Source: G963556115 sp963678205 (GTDB lineage Bacteria > Planctomycetota > SZUA-567). From it: 64,000 nucleotides of DNA. The stretch's first letter is position 1. Each line of letters begins with the position of its first letter. Positions 31,441 through 41,021 of this stretch are shown piece after piece. The notes beneath the pieces were generated by a model. It had not been told where the DNA came from. It worked only from the letters and a program-made list of their open reading frames with translations, and made no database searches. The stretch is from NCBI GenBank assembly GCA_963678205.1, contig OY782760.1, forward strand, positions 1,612,001 through 1,676,000, in the 5' to 3' direction. A program made the translations under genes and the position numbers.

Positions 31441-33432
31441 ATGTATAAAAATAATTATATAGATTTAAAAAACAAACCTAAGCTACAAAGTATTTTATGG
31501 CAGGTAGTCCTGCCAACGGTCTCTGTGTTGATATTATTCATTATTTCAGGATTATTTATACTTCTTCCCCTAATTCGTGCAAATTTTATTTCTAGAGAAC
31601 AGGCTGTGATTAAGAATGCTATTGATATAGCTTTTTCGACAGTCAAGTATTTTAAGAGCCAAGTTGATTTTGGAACGTTAACTGAAGGTCGCGCCAAGAG
31701 TATGGCTTTGAAAGATATTGAGAATTTTAGGTATGGTGAAAGTAATAAGGAGTATTTTTTTGTTTTAGATGATCACGGTGTTATGTTAATGCATCCTTAT
31801 GCAACTGATACTGTTGGAACTAACGTTATTGATTATAAGGATTTTGATGGGAATACCCTTTTCAAAGATATGATTAATATTGCTCTGGCCTCTGACAGTG
31901 GGTATGTGGAATATTACTGGCAGCTTCATGGCGATACTTATAGTGTTGCACCTAAAATTTCGTATGTGAGGTATTATAAACCGTGGAATTGGATTATTGG
32001 CACTGGCTTGTATCTAGATGGTGTGGAAAATAAATTGTGGGTGCTCAAGAAAAAGATCTTGTTCGGTATTATTATTATATCTTTGGTTACTGGAATTATG
32101 TGGTTTTGGATTATAAAATATAGCATGCGTATGCAGAAAATAAAATTCAACGCGGAGAGTGAGATTTATGAAAGTACAGTATTTCTAAAAAAGCTGATTG
32201 ATAATATCCCGGGAATAATTTATACAAAAGATCTGCAGGGGAAATTTATTTTGACAAATTTAAGTTTTCAGGATATTGCTGGTAAAGACGAGGACTCGAT
32301 TATTGGTAAGAGTGATGATGAATTATTCGGTGCTGAGTCAGCAGAGAACTTTGTTCGCAATGACTTAAAAGTTATTCGCACGGGAAAAGTGCTACGCTGT
32401 GAAGAGAAGTTATATTATAATGGGGTTAATAAAACATATCTTTCCCTTAAGTTTCCGTTGAAAGATTTTAATGATGAAATTAAAGGCGTTTGTGGTGTGT
32501 CAACTGATATTACTGATATCATAACATTGCAGGAAGAATTGAAATATTTGAATGAAAATTTAGAAAAAAAAGTAGAGGAACGAACTATTCTTTTAGATCA
32601 ATCTAATAAATCATTAACGGAGTCTCTGGAAAAACTTAAACGTGCACAGAAAGAACTTATTGAACAAGAAAAAATGGCTGCATTAGGCAAACTTGTGGCT
32701 GGAGTAGCACATGAAATCAATACTCCTGTTGGCATTGGTATAACAGCACTGTCGAATTTGAGTGACAGAATCAAGTACTATAAAGATAAATATTCTGCAA
32801 ATCAGTTGACAAAATTAGACTTTAATGAGTTTATGAGTTTGTCTGAAGAGTCGGTTGAGATTGTCTATAATAATTTACGAAGGGCAGCGGACTTGATAAG
32901 CAGTTTTAAGCAGATTGCTGTAGATCAAACTATAGAGGATTTTAGAACATTTGATTTAAAAGAATATCTTGAGGAGTTGATTAAAAGTTTAAACCCAAAA
33001 CTGAAAAAGACTAAACATAAGGTACATATTATATGTAAGAGTGGATTTATAATATTTAGCTGCCCTGGAGCAATTTCACAAATTTTTTCAAATCTTATTA
33101 TGAACTCACTACTGCATGGATTTGATAATATTGATGAGGGAGAAATCTTTATACAAGTAGAAGTCGTCTCTAAGCATATTTGTATAAAATATTCAGATAA
33201 TGGGAAGGGTATGGAGCGAAATATTGTAGAAAACATATTTGAACCGTTTTTTACTACAGCGCGCGGAAAAGGAGGAAGCGGTCTAGGGATGAATCTAGTG
33301 TATAACATGGTGACTCAGAAATTAAAAGGTGAAATTTCTTGTGAAAGTGAACTGGGGAAAGGGTGTTGTTTTTTTATTAAAATACCTTTGGACAGTAGTG
33401 TTCATTCTGAAAGTAATGATTTAAATGTATAA
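31441..33432 (+). CDS. Sensor histidine kinase with single Cache domain and PAS
   Basis: A 663-residue membrane kinase. The order is: membrane helix (~19-42); periplasmic Cache domain (~45-198, with YFFVLDDHGVMLMHPYATDTVG and YYKPWNWIIGTGLYLDGVE, an sCache_2 signature for small organic acid-type ligands); second helix (~200-222); PAS (~245-365); coiled coil; HisKA with His in VAHEINTPVGIG (~424); and HATPase with FEPFFTTARGKGGSGLGMNLVYN. No receiver domain is present. The next gene, 143 bases on, is an HD-GYP response regulator, the likely partner by position. Confidence 0.93.
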   Translation: MYKNNYIDLKNKPKLQSILWQVVLPTVSVLILFIISGLFILLPLIRANFISREQAVIKNAIDIAFSTVKYFKSQVDFGTLTEGRAKSMALKDIENFRYGESNKEYFFVLDDHGVMLMHPYATDTVGTNVIDYKDFDGNTLFKDMINIALASDSGYVEYYWQLHGDTYSVAPKISYVRYYKPWNWIIGTGLYLDGVENKLWVLKKKILFGIIIISLVTGIMWFWIIKYSMRMQKIKFNAESEIYESTVFLKKLIDNIPGIIYTKDLQGKFILTNLSFQDIAGKDEDSIIGKSDDELFGAESAENFVRNDLKVIRTGKVLRCEEKLYYNGVNKTYLSLKFPLKDFNDEIKGVCGVSTDITDIITLQEELKYLNENLEKKVEERTILLDQSNKSLTESLEKLKRAQKELIEQEKMAALGKLVAGVAHEINTPVGIGITALSNLSDRIKYYKDKYSANQLTKLDFNEFMSLSEESVEIVYNNLRRAADLISSFKQIAVDQTIEDFRTFDLKEYLEELIKSLNPKLKKTKHKVHIICKSGFIIFSCPGAISQIFSNLIMNSLLHGFDNIDEGEIFIQVEVVSKHICIKYSDNGKGMERNIVENIFEPFFTTARGKGGSGLGMNLVYNMVTQKLKGEISCESELGKGCCFFIKIPLDSSVHSESNDLNV

Positions 33433-33575
33433 TAATGGTTTTATAAGTAATGTGGCGTGATATTGGCTGGTTTATAAAAATAACAAAGTTGACTGTATTC
33501 AGGTATGTGGCGTTAATTTTTACAAAATTTTAGGTGTAAAGTAATAATTAAATTAGACGTTGTGAGGATATTATT

Positions 33576-35135
33576 GTGGATCAAAAAAAGCTAGAAGACG
33601 AATTAATTTTTTTTAATGATAATGTAACTAATAATGATACTTTGAAAGATAAACCAGAGTCTAAATATAAAGTGCTTATTGTTGATGATGAAGAAGAAGT
33701 TCATAAACTTACAGAGCTTGTTCTCAAAGATTTTGTCTTTGAAGGTCGAAAATTAGATTTTTTAAATGCATACTCGGCTGAAGATGCTAAGCTTATACTT
33801 AAAGCTCATGCTGATATTTGTCTAGCTTTACTTGATGTTGTAATGGAATCTGATGATGCTGGCTTAAAACTGGTGCAATATATACGAGAAGAGATACAAA
33901 ATACATTTGTGAGGATAATCTTGAGAACTGGGCAGCCTGGTATTGCCCCTGAGAGAGAGATTATAGCTAATTATGATATAAATGATTATAAAGAGAAGAC
34001 AGAGTTAACCTCCAGCAAGATGTTTACTTCGATCACTGCTGCGTTACGGAGTTATAGAGATCTGGTTACTATTTATAATCGAAAGAATAGACTGAGAAAG
34101 GTTATAGCTGCGACATCATCTTTATTTAAGCCTAAATCTATTTTAGATTTTGCAGAGGATATTTTGTCACAATTTAAAGATTTACTTGATATTAAAGGAA
34201 AGAGTGGTTTTTTTTATGCTGTGTCAACTTCAGAGAATTCTGATGTAGTATCAGATTATACTATTGTTTATTCAGCTGGGAATTTATCTGAAGCAAGAGG
34301 TAAGGTGCTTGCTGAGGTCTTAGATAAAAGAAGTATGGATTTGATAGATAAAGCTGAGAAAACAAAAGAAGTTTTGATTGATGATAATATTTTTATAGGG
34401 TATTTTGAAACAACTAATGGTAATAGAAATATATTTTACTTAGAAAATGGCGAGAGCTTTCAAGATATCGATAATGATATATTTGGGCTGTTTCTAAAAA
34501 ATGTTGCTATCGCATTTGATAATCTTGCTTTGAATATTGAAGTTTCTGAAACGCAAAAAAGTGTTGTGTATATGTTAGGTGAAGCTGTAGAAAAAAGATC
34601 ACATGAAACAGGGAGTCATGTGAAACGTATGACTGAAATTTCATGTATGCTGGGAAAGGCGCTAGGCTTTAGTGATAAAGATATTGAATATATGATAATT
34701 GCAGCTCCTTTACATGATATTGGTAAGATTGCAATTGCAGATTCTATACTTCATAAACCAGGGAAGCTTACATTTGACGAGTTTGAAATTATAAAAACTC
34801 ACACAACTGAGGGGTATAATATTTTGAAATCGAGCAATCGTCCTGCTCTAAAAATAGCTGCAGCTATCGCTTATCAGCACCATGAAAAATGGAACGGAAA
34901 GGGATACCCACTTGGGCTGTCTGGCGAAAAAATTCATCCATTTGCTCGTATTGTTGCTTTGGCAGACGTTGTTGATGCGTTAGGTCATAAACGCTGCTAC
35001 AAGAATGCTTGGCGTTTTGAGGATATTCTTGAACTGGTGAAATCTGAACGTGGAGAACATTTTGAACCACGAGTTGTTGATGCGTTTCTGGATAATATTG
35101 AACAGTATAAGCAGATATATCGTAATGGAGTTTAG
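33576..35135 (+). CDS. Response regulator with DUF3369 and HD-GYP domain (c-di-GMP phosphodiesterase)
   Basis: A 519-residue regulator. A receiver (~28-150) has VDDEEE, the phosphoacceptor in LALLDVVMES, and a Lys in DYKEKTE. A DUF3369 segment (~170-325) joins it to an HD-GYP domain (~335-510) with HETGSHVKRM, LHDIGKIAI (H380/D381), HHEKWNGKGYP and ARIVALADVVDAL. HD-GYP domains hydrolyse c-di-GMP, so phosphorylation by the upstream kinase would lower c-di-GMP. All HD residues and the GYP motif are present, with GKGYP instead of the common GSGYP. The start is GTG with GAGG eight bases upstream. The receiver-DUF3369-HD-GYP order is a known combination. Confidence 0.93.
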   Translation: MDQKKLEDELIFFNDNVTNNDTLKDKPESKYKVLIVDDEEEVHKLTELVLKDFVFEGRKLDFLNAYSAEDAKLILKAHADICLALLDVVMESDDAGLKLVQYIREEIQNTFVRIILRTGQPGIAPEREIIANYDINDYKEKTELTSSKMFTSITAALRSYRDLVTIYNRKNRLRKVIAATSSLFKPKSILDFAEDILSQFKDLLDIKGKSGFFYAVSTSENSDVVSDYTIVYSAGNLSEARGKVLAEVLDKRSMDLIDKAEKTKEVLIDDNIFIGYFETTNGNRNIFYLENGESFQDIDNDIFGLFLKNVAIAFDNLALNIEVSETQKSVVYMLGEAVEKRSHETGSHVKRMTEISCMLGKALGFSDKDIEYMIIAAPLHDIGKIAIADSILHKPGKLTFDEFEIIKTHTTEGYNILKSSNRPALKIAAAIAYQHHEKWNGKGYPLGLSGEKIHPFARIVALADVVDALGHKRCYKNAWRFEDILELVKSERGEHFEPRVVDAFLDNIEQYKQIYRNGV

Positions 35136-35454
35136 AATAACTAAAAGTTAGACAAAGTTTACATTGTAATTACGGTATAAAATATAATCTTTATTTAAAG
35201 GTTGGAATTTAATATATGCAATGAATTGCTTGTTCATATTTTACTATTTATTCTATAAAAACTAGGTGTTAAATAAAAATTTATACTTATAAAAGATGTT
35301 TAAGGAAATTGCTAGTTAGTTTTAACTAATTTTGTTGTTGATTTCTAATTTGTTTTGTGTAATATTAATATAAATATTATAAATAGTCTTAGTCTTTAAG
35401 AATTTTGAGTTCTGGTTTTGTTCTAATAATTGATATTTATGTGAAAGGAAGAGT
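35136..35454. other. Intergenic region before flavodoxin
   Basis: A/T-rich, no open frame or RNA gene seen. It probably includes the flavodoxin promoter, but I cannot place it. Confidence 0.5.
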
Positions 35455-35943
35455 ATGAGGGTTGGAATATATTATGGAAGTACTACAGGTAATACAGAAT
35501 GTGTTGCTAGTATGATTGCAGCTGAGTTTAAGGATCATGAGGTGAATGTTCAGAGTATAGCTGAAGCAGAAGCTGATAGTTTGGATGGTTATGATCTGCT
35601 GATTCTAGGCTCATCTACATGGGGCAGTGGTGAATTACAGGATGATTGGGATAGCTTTCTAGGTAAGCTTGACAGTGTAGATCTAAATGGTAAAAAGGTA
35701 GCTTTATTTGGATTAGGAGATCAGATGGGGTGGGCTGACACCTTTGTTGATGCAATGGGTATTATCAATGAGAAGGTTACTGGGCGTGGCGCCGAGGTTG
35801 TAGGTAAATGTCCTATTGACGGGTATAATTTTGTTGCATCAAGGGCAGTTGTTGATGGTTGCTTTGTTGGCCTAGCTCTTGATGAGAGTAATCAGTCTGA
35901 TTTGACAGGCTCTAGAGTTAAGGAGTGGGTTGCTACTCTTTAA
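35455..35943 (+). CDS. Flavodoxin
   Basis: A 162-residue FMN-binding electron carrier. The phosphate-binding loop is YYGSTTGNTECVA, followed by the first flavin loop LILGSSTWGSGELQDDWDSF and the second GLGDQMGWADTFVDAM. The 20-residue insertion of long-chain flavodoxins seems present (GKCPIDGYNFVASRAVVDGCFVGLALDESNQSD region), making it FldA-like. The start ATG follows GAAAGGAAGAGT. The DUF2023 gene downstream is often found beside flavodoxins. Confidence 0.94.
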   Translation: MRVGIYYGSTTGNTECVASMIAAEFKDHEVNVQSIAEAEADSLDGYDLLILGSSTWGSGELQDDWDSFLGKLDSVDLNGKKVALFGLGDQMGWADTFVDAMGIINEKVTGRGAEVVGKCPIDGYNFVASRAVVDGCFVGLALDESNQSDLTGSRVKEWVATL

Positions 35944-35963
35944 TAAGTTGTTAGTGTGTGTGC

Positions 35964-36013
35964 AGGCCTCTCTATTTCGCGGTATTTGGGTGAGTACTTG
36001 GGGTAGAGGGGCT
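35964..36013 (+). promoter_or_regulatory. Imperfect hairpin between flavodoxin and DUF2023
   Basis: GGCCTCTCTA (about 35965-35974) can pair with TAGAGGGGCT (about 36004-36013) with one wobble, enclosing a G/T-rich loop of about 29 bases. It has no clean T run. It may be a weak terminator or an mRNA processing site that sets the ratio of the two genes. Confidence 0.35.
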
Positions 36014-36070
36014 TACCTTATAATATAATTTATTATCTAATTTTAAGTTGAGATAAAGAATGGAGATTGC

Positions 36071-36421
36071 ATGGATCAAGTGTTGAATCATCATTTATAT
36101 GAGTATAAAAAAGGTTTGCGCCGGTTGATTTTGCACACTGTGATGCGTAAAGATGTTGCGGAAATTATCGCGAGATTTAGAAAACATAATATTGCTCATA
36201 AAGTTATTCTTCTTGGGGAAGAGAGAGCAAATATATTCTTTGGGGATGAGGTATGTGTAAATGTTATAAAGGGTATTGGTAAGACATGTTTGTCAGAGTA
36301 TACCCCAGAGGAAGACTTTATACTTGGGATAATGCTTGGATACTGCAGAAGGCAGCAGTGTGAGAGATACTTAAAATTAAAAAATAAAGCCCAAGCAGAT
36401 ATAGCAGTTTTAGCTGGTTAA
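36071..36421 (+). CDS. DUF2023 family protein
   Basis: A 116-residue protein with the features of DUF2023, a family I know from gene neighbourhoods with flavodoxin. The start LNHHLYEYKKGLRRLILHT, then VILLGEERANIFFGDEVCVNV and the late EDFILGIMLGYCRRQQCERYL are typical. Function is unknown; association with flavodoxin suggests a role in its use or regulation. It starts with ATG 127 bases after flavodoxin and ends 36 bases from the convergent hybrid kinase. Confidence 0.8.
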   Translation: MDQVLNHHLYEYKKGLRRLILHTVMRKDVAEIIARFRKHNIAHKVILLGEERANIFFGDEVCVNVIKGIGKTCLSEYTPEEDFILGIMLGYCRRQQCERYLKLKNKAQADIAVLAG

Positions 36422-36457
36422 ATTGAGTAAGATAACGCAGGATATATGGGGTAAATT

Positions 36458-38797
36458 TTATAGTATTTTGGTGACTATATCGATAAGCTCACTGCTTCGG
36501 TATGGCTTTGATATAAAGGCGCAGAGTCCTTTGTTTTTCATGTTTTTGATGTCAATGTCCTTTGAAAATCCAGACGCAAGAATTACTTTTACTTCTGGGT
36601 TGATTTTTTGTAGTTCGTCAAAGCAATCTTTACCGTTCATTCCTGGCATTATCATGTCCAGTATAACCAAGTTGAAATTATGCGGAGCTTGACTGTAAAG
36701 CTTTATTGCTTCAAGTCCATCACTGGCAGTAGTTGTGTTATACCCGGTTTCTTCTAATATTCTGGTCGCAGTAAGTCTCATAATGTATTCATCATCAACA
36801 ATTAGTATATTTCCTGAACTTTGCTTTGGTGAAATATTAGTCTTATTGTTATTTTGAGTCATTTCATGAGTGGCAGGTAGTATTATTGTGAACGTTGTGC
36901 CGCAGTCTATGGTACTTGAGACTTCTATGTCACCTTTGTGCTGTTGTATTGTACCATAAACTGCTGAAAGACCAAGTCCTGTACCTTTACCATTTTCTCT
37001 GGTAGTAAAGAACGGTTCAAAAATTTTATTTAAATTCTCTTTTGAAATACCACATCCTGTATCTGTGACTTTAATTTCTATATAGTCACCAGATTTAATT
37101 GTTATGCCGCTATTGCTGGTATAATCCTCATTAATAAAAAAGTCAGTCGTACTGAAAGAGATACTCCCGGCTGCTTCCATTGAGTATCCTGCATTAATTC
37201 CCATATTAATCAGCATGTTCTGCAATTGCGAAGGGTCTCCAACTACAAAATTATTTGTTGCACTCAAACTTGTTGTTAGTTCTATACGCTTATCAATAGT
37301 TCTTCTTAATAATTCTACTGAATCAGAAATAATTGTATGAATATCTACACTGGTTGAAGGGATGTTGTTCTTTCTCGCAAAAGCTAGAAGTTTTTTAGTC
37401 AAACTCGCAGCTTTTTCAGATGTATCGATAATCATTTCGATATATGTTGATGACTCCTTATCATTTGCAACTTTTTTTGCAAGTAATTCCGAGAACCCAA
37501 TTATGCCACCTAGCATGTTGTTGAAATCATGCGCAACTCCTCCAGCCAGCTGTCCAATAGCATCCATTCTCTGGCTGTGCTTTAGACGATTCTGTAATTC
37601 TAGTTCTTCTGTAATATCTCGAAATACAAGTATCGCACCTATAAGCTCTCCCTTTTCTGAAATAATTGGAGACGCTGAGTTTGAAATAGCAAATTCTTCG
37701 CCATATTTGGATATTAAAATTATGTTTTTCTCGAGAGAAATTATTTGCTTTGATTTAAGCACTTTTTTTATTGGGCAGGATATAGAATCTCCAGTAATAG
37801 AATTTTTAATGGTAAATACTTCGTTTGTTGCTTTGCCTATAGCATCTGAAGAATTCCAGCCTGTAAGTTTTTCAGCAATTGGATTAAGGCGATTTATTAT
37901 ACCATTACTGTCGGCTGAGATAACTCCGTCGCAAATTGAGTCTAAAGTGGTGCTAAGGTCTTGAGCCAACGATAATGTTTTCTTTTGTTGGTTTTTTAAC
38001 ACTTGAATAACTTTGAAAACAGCAAACCCACTTATAATGAACGACATAACAACTATGCCTCTCATATAGATCTCGTGAAGGTCGTTTATTGGGAATAGAA
38101 GGGCTAAAAAATTTATCCCACGCTTGGGAAACCAGAGTCTTTCGAGTGTTGCATCGGTAACCCAGAAAAAAATTGAGAATAGTACTGAAAATTTGACGAT
38201 TGTATATTCAATTTTTGAATTTACCGATTCGTTATGGTCTATTTCAAAATTTTCTGATTTTGTATCCATGAAGTAAACGAAGACTGGTGAAGCAAAGAAC
38301 AGGGTACCAAGAGAGTGCGCCATAGCCCATTTTAAAAATGAAATTGTAAAATCGTTGATTGGCATCAAGCCTAAAAGATACTTTGATCCAATTCCACCCA
38401 TTGCAGTAAGTATTGGTGCTAAAATAATAGCTAAAAAGAAGCACAAGCAAAAATTCTTAAAACTTTGTAAAACATAATGTGCTGATAGGCGCTTCCGAAG
38501 TAGATATGCTATAAGCTCAGGACTCAACGTGTTCATAATTGAAATACAGCATGCAAACGTCCAGGAACTTCTAAGCGCGAAGTGGTTTGCAAGTATCGCT
38601 CCTGCAGCAATTCCTGGAGCTACTTTCATGCCTCTGTAGAAGGATACGAGTAGTGCTAATGCGGCAGCTGGCCATATAGGCATAGGAAGAATGCCTAAGC
38701 TTTTAAAAATTATAAAATTAAGGTATGATATACCCAAATATCCAAACGAAATAAGGATATTGTCCACGCATAGGCGATATTTTATTTTTGAAAGCAT
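36458..38797 (-). CDS. Hybrid sensor histidine kinase with MASE1 membrane sensor
   Basis: A 779-residue membrane kinase. The first ~275 residues form a MASE1-like sensor of about eight membrane helices, recognisable from PIWPAAALALLVSFYRGMK and APGIAAGAILANHFALRSSW. A PAS domain (~285-400) follows, then HisKA with His in VAHDFNNMLGGIIG (~422), HATPase with FEPFFTTRENGKGTGLGLSA, and a C-terminal receiver with LVILDMIMPG and KPYRSS. The transmitter and receiver closely resemble the kinase at 25935-28616. Output partner unknown. MASE1 ligands are unknown in general. Confidence 0.92.
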   Translation of the reverse strand: MLSKIKYRLCVDNILISFGYLGISYLNFIIFKSLGILPMPIWPAAALALLVSFYRGMKVAPGIAAGAILANHFALRSSWTFACCISIMNTLSPELIAYLLRKRLSAHYVLQSFKNFCLCFFLAIILAPILTAMGGIGSKYLLGLMPINDFTISFLKWAMAHSLGTLFFASPVFVYFMDTKSENFEIDHNESVNSKIEYTIVKFSVLFSIFFWVTDATLERLWFPKRGINFLALLFPINDLHEIYMRGIVVMSFIISGFAVFKVIQVLKNQQKKTLSLAQDLSTTLDSICDGVISADSNGIINRLNPIAEKLTGWNSSDAIGKATNEVFTIKNSITGDSISCPIKKVLKSKQIISLEKNIILISKYGEEFAISNSASPIISEKGELIGAILVFRDITEELELQNRLKHSQRMDAIGQLAGGVAHDFNNMLGGIIGFSELLAKKVANDKESSTYIEMIIDTSEKAASLTKKLLAFARKNNIPSTSVDIHTIISDSVELLRRTIDKRIELTTSLSATNNFVVGDPSQLQNMLINMGINAGYSMEAAGSISFSTTDFFINEDYTSNSGITIKSGDYIEIKVTDTGCGISKENLNKIFEPFFTTRENGKGTGLGLSAVYGTIQQHKGDIEVSSTIDCGTTFTIILPATHEMTQNNNKTNISPKQSSGNILIVDDEYIMRLTATRILEETGYNTTTASDGLEAIKLYSQAPHNFNLVILDMIMPGMNGKDCFDELQKINPEVKVILASGFSKDIDIKNMKNKGLCAFISKPYRSSELIDIVTKIL

Positions 38798-38954
38798 AAA
38801 TTTAGTATCTCTTTTGTAATATAATTTACAATTTTAGTCTTTTATTTACTATAGTTATAAAATAACACTATATTACAATAATTTCAAATTAATTTTGCTT
38901 GTTAATAAAATATATATTTATCAGAAACTTTGGTTTGTAAAAAATGTTGAGATT

Positions 38955-40628
38955 TTATAATCTATTATTATCCGATAGAATTTTTTTAGCGTAGTCTAAT
39001 GCTGCTTCAATATTTAGAAATATCTGCTTTGATCTTAAATTCTCAGCAATTCCTGCTTTATTGAGTGCGTTGAGAGGTTGCTTTTGTATAGCGGATATCA
39101 AAACTATACAATTTTTTTTACTACAGGTTTTAATTATATCCTGTAAGGCGAAAAGACCTGTTGCATCAATTGCACTGACATTTCTCATTCTGAGAATAAG
39201 AATTTCAGGCATTGTTTTGAGGGCTTCATACTGGAATTTTTTTGCTGCACCAAAAAAGAATGGGCCGTTTATCTCATAAACACATACACCTTGTGGAATA
39301 TTATAGTTGCCAATAGCAAATGGGTCATCCTTGGCTGATTCGAGCTCATTGCTAGGGTCAACTATTTCTCCACCTGCAACACTCTCCATTCTACTCATAA
39401 ACATTAGTGAGGCTAGAACAATGCCTGCTGGGATGGCGACAGTGAGATCAATAAATATTGTAAGTAGAAATGTGGTTATCATTATTGCTATGTCGCTTTT
39501 GGGAGCTTTAAACATTTTTATAAATAGCTTATATTCACTCATATTTACTGCAACTGTAAGTAATATACCTGAAAGAATGGCCAGAGGAATAGCAGAAGCA
39601 TATGTGCCCAAGAAAATTACTATTAATAATAAAGTTACAGCGTGTGTTAGTCCAGCTATTGGGGTTCGTCCACCGTTCTGAATGTTTGTAGCTGTACGGG
39701 CTATTGCTCCGGTTGTAGGTATCCCGCCAAATATAGGGGTTATAATATTTGAAATGCCTTGTGCAATAAGTTCTGTATTTGAGTTGTGGTGCATACCTGT
39801 CATACCGTCTGCTACAACTGCTGAGAGTAATGACTCTATTGCGCCAAGTATAGCTATTGTTAGTGCTGATGGAAGTAGTTTAATGATAATGTCAATCGTG
39901 ATTAATGGAAAATCAGGTAATGGTAGTGAGTTGTTAATAGTTCCAAATCTACTCCCAACGGTTTCAATATTTAGCGCAAAGAACCAGACAATTAACGAAA
40001 ATATAAAAATAGCTAATAATGATCCAGGCAATTTTGGTAGGTATCTTTTACAGATTATAATTAGTGCTATTGAAAATAGAGCAATTATAATAGCAGTTGG
40101 ATTTATCAGATTCAGGTTTGAGTAATATGTGATCAGTCTGTCAGTAACACTAGCTGGTATATTTGATAATGAGAGTCCTAAAAAATAATTTAGTTGGGTT
40201 ATCGCAATTAGTACCGCTATTCCTGAAGTAAATCCAAGTGTAACTGGATATGGTATAAATTTAATAATGCTTCCAAATCTGAATATTCCAAATATTACGA
40301 GTATTACTCCAGCCATTATTGTTGAAATAAACAGTCCTGTCATTCCATAAGTTGAAATAATATTATAAATGACAACGATGAAGGCTCCTGTTGGTCCTCC
40401 TATCTGTACTCTGCTGCCACTGAATAGCGAAATCAAGAATCCTCCGATTATTGCAGAGAATAGACCTTGTTCAGGCGTGGCTCCAGATGCAATCCCGAAT
40501 GCAATTGCAAGTGGTAGAGCGATTATACCTGTAATTATTCCTGCTGATACATCCTTTGAAAAAGATTTTGAAATTTCACCATTTTTAAATGCTTCGAATA
40601 TTTTGGGGTAAAACGTTTTAGAATTCAT
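38955..40628 (-). CDS. SulP-family anion permease with STAS domain
   Basis: A 557-residue transporter. Ten or more hydrophobic segments start with DVSAGIITGIIALPLAIAFG and include GSRVQIGGPTGAFIVVIYNI and GGIPTTGAIARTATNIQNGGR, typical SulP motifs. A cytoplasmic STAS domain (~435-545) follows with VCVYEINGPFFFGAA and LRMRNVSAIDATGLFAL, including the Asp-Ala/Ser-Thr-Gly segment. SulP proteins carry sulfate, bicarbonate or dicarboxylates, and which one cannot be told. The start ATG has GGAG eight bases upstream on the minus strand. Confidence 0.92.
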   Translation of the reverse strand: MNSKTFYPKIFEAFKNGEISKSFSKDVSAGIITGIIALPLAIAFGIASGATPEQGLFSAIIGGFLISLFSGSRVQIGGPTGAFIVVIYNIISTYGMTGLFISTIMAGVILVIFGIFRFGSIIKFIPYPVTLGFTSGIAVLIAITQLNYFLGLSLSNIPASVTDRLITYYSNLNLINPTAIIIALFSIALIIICKRYLPKLPGSLLAIFIFSLIVWFFALNIETVGSRFGTINNSLPLPDFPLITIDIIIKLLPSALTIAILGAIESLLSAVVADGMTGMHHNSNTELIAQGISNIITPIFGGIPTTGAIARTATNIQNGGRTPIAGLTHAVTLLLIVIFLGTYASAIPLAILSGILLTVAVNMSEYKLFIKMFKAPKSDIAIMITTFLLTIFIDLTVAIPAGIVLASLMFMSRMESVAGGEIVDPSNELESAKDDPFAIGNYNIPQGVCVYEINGPFFFGAAKKFQYEALKTMPEILILRMRNVSAIDATGLFALQDIIKTCSKKNCIVLISAIQKQPLNALNKAGIAENLRSKQIFLNIEAALDYAKKILSDNNRL

Positions 40629-41021
40629 AATGCGTCTCCATTTGTAATTATTGTTATAATATAGCTATATGTCTATAATGGCAAATGGTATTATGTAAAA
40701 TTATTGTTTAATAGGATGTATAAGATTATATGATAGCACTATATTGCTGAGTAAATGGTTTGGAAATAGTATTATTTTATAATAATAAAAAATTATATCA
40801 ATTGTGGAAAAGATTGTTTGAGTATAAGAGATATATCAGTTTTTTTCTATAGTAATTAGGTTTACGTTGGCTGCTTTGAGAAAAAACATGAATTAAATTT
40901 AAGATGGAAATTTATTTTTTTATAATTGCAGAAAGCAGTAAAAATTGTAATAATCAAATTATGATATTATTACTAATTGATTGGCACGTTAAAACGCAGT
41001 GAAGGTTTGAAGGGAATGGAA
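40629..41021. other. Divergent intergenic region
   Basis: The promoters for the SulP gene (minus) and the chemoreceptor (plus) should lie here. A sigma-54-like TTGGCACG at 40981 was considered and rejected (wrong spacing). No RNA gene or repeat is visible. Confidence 0.5.

Noticed and set aside
40981..40998. Sigma-54-like TTGGCACG...GC before the chemoreceptor
   Set aside because: GG to GC spacing is 11 and not 10, TTGC is missing, and it lies only ~25 bases before the start codon.
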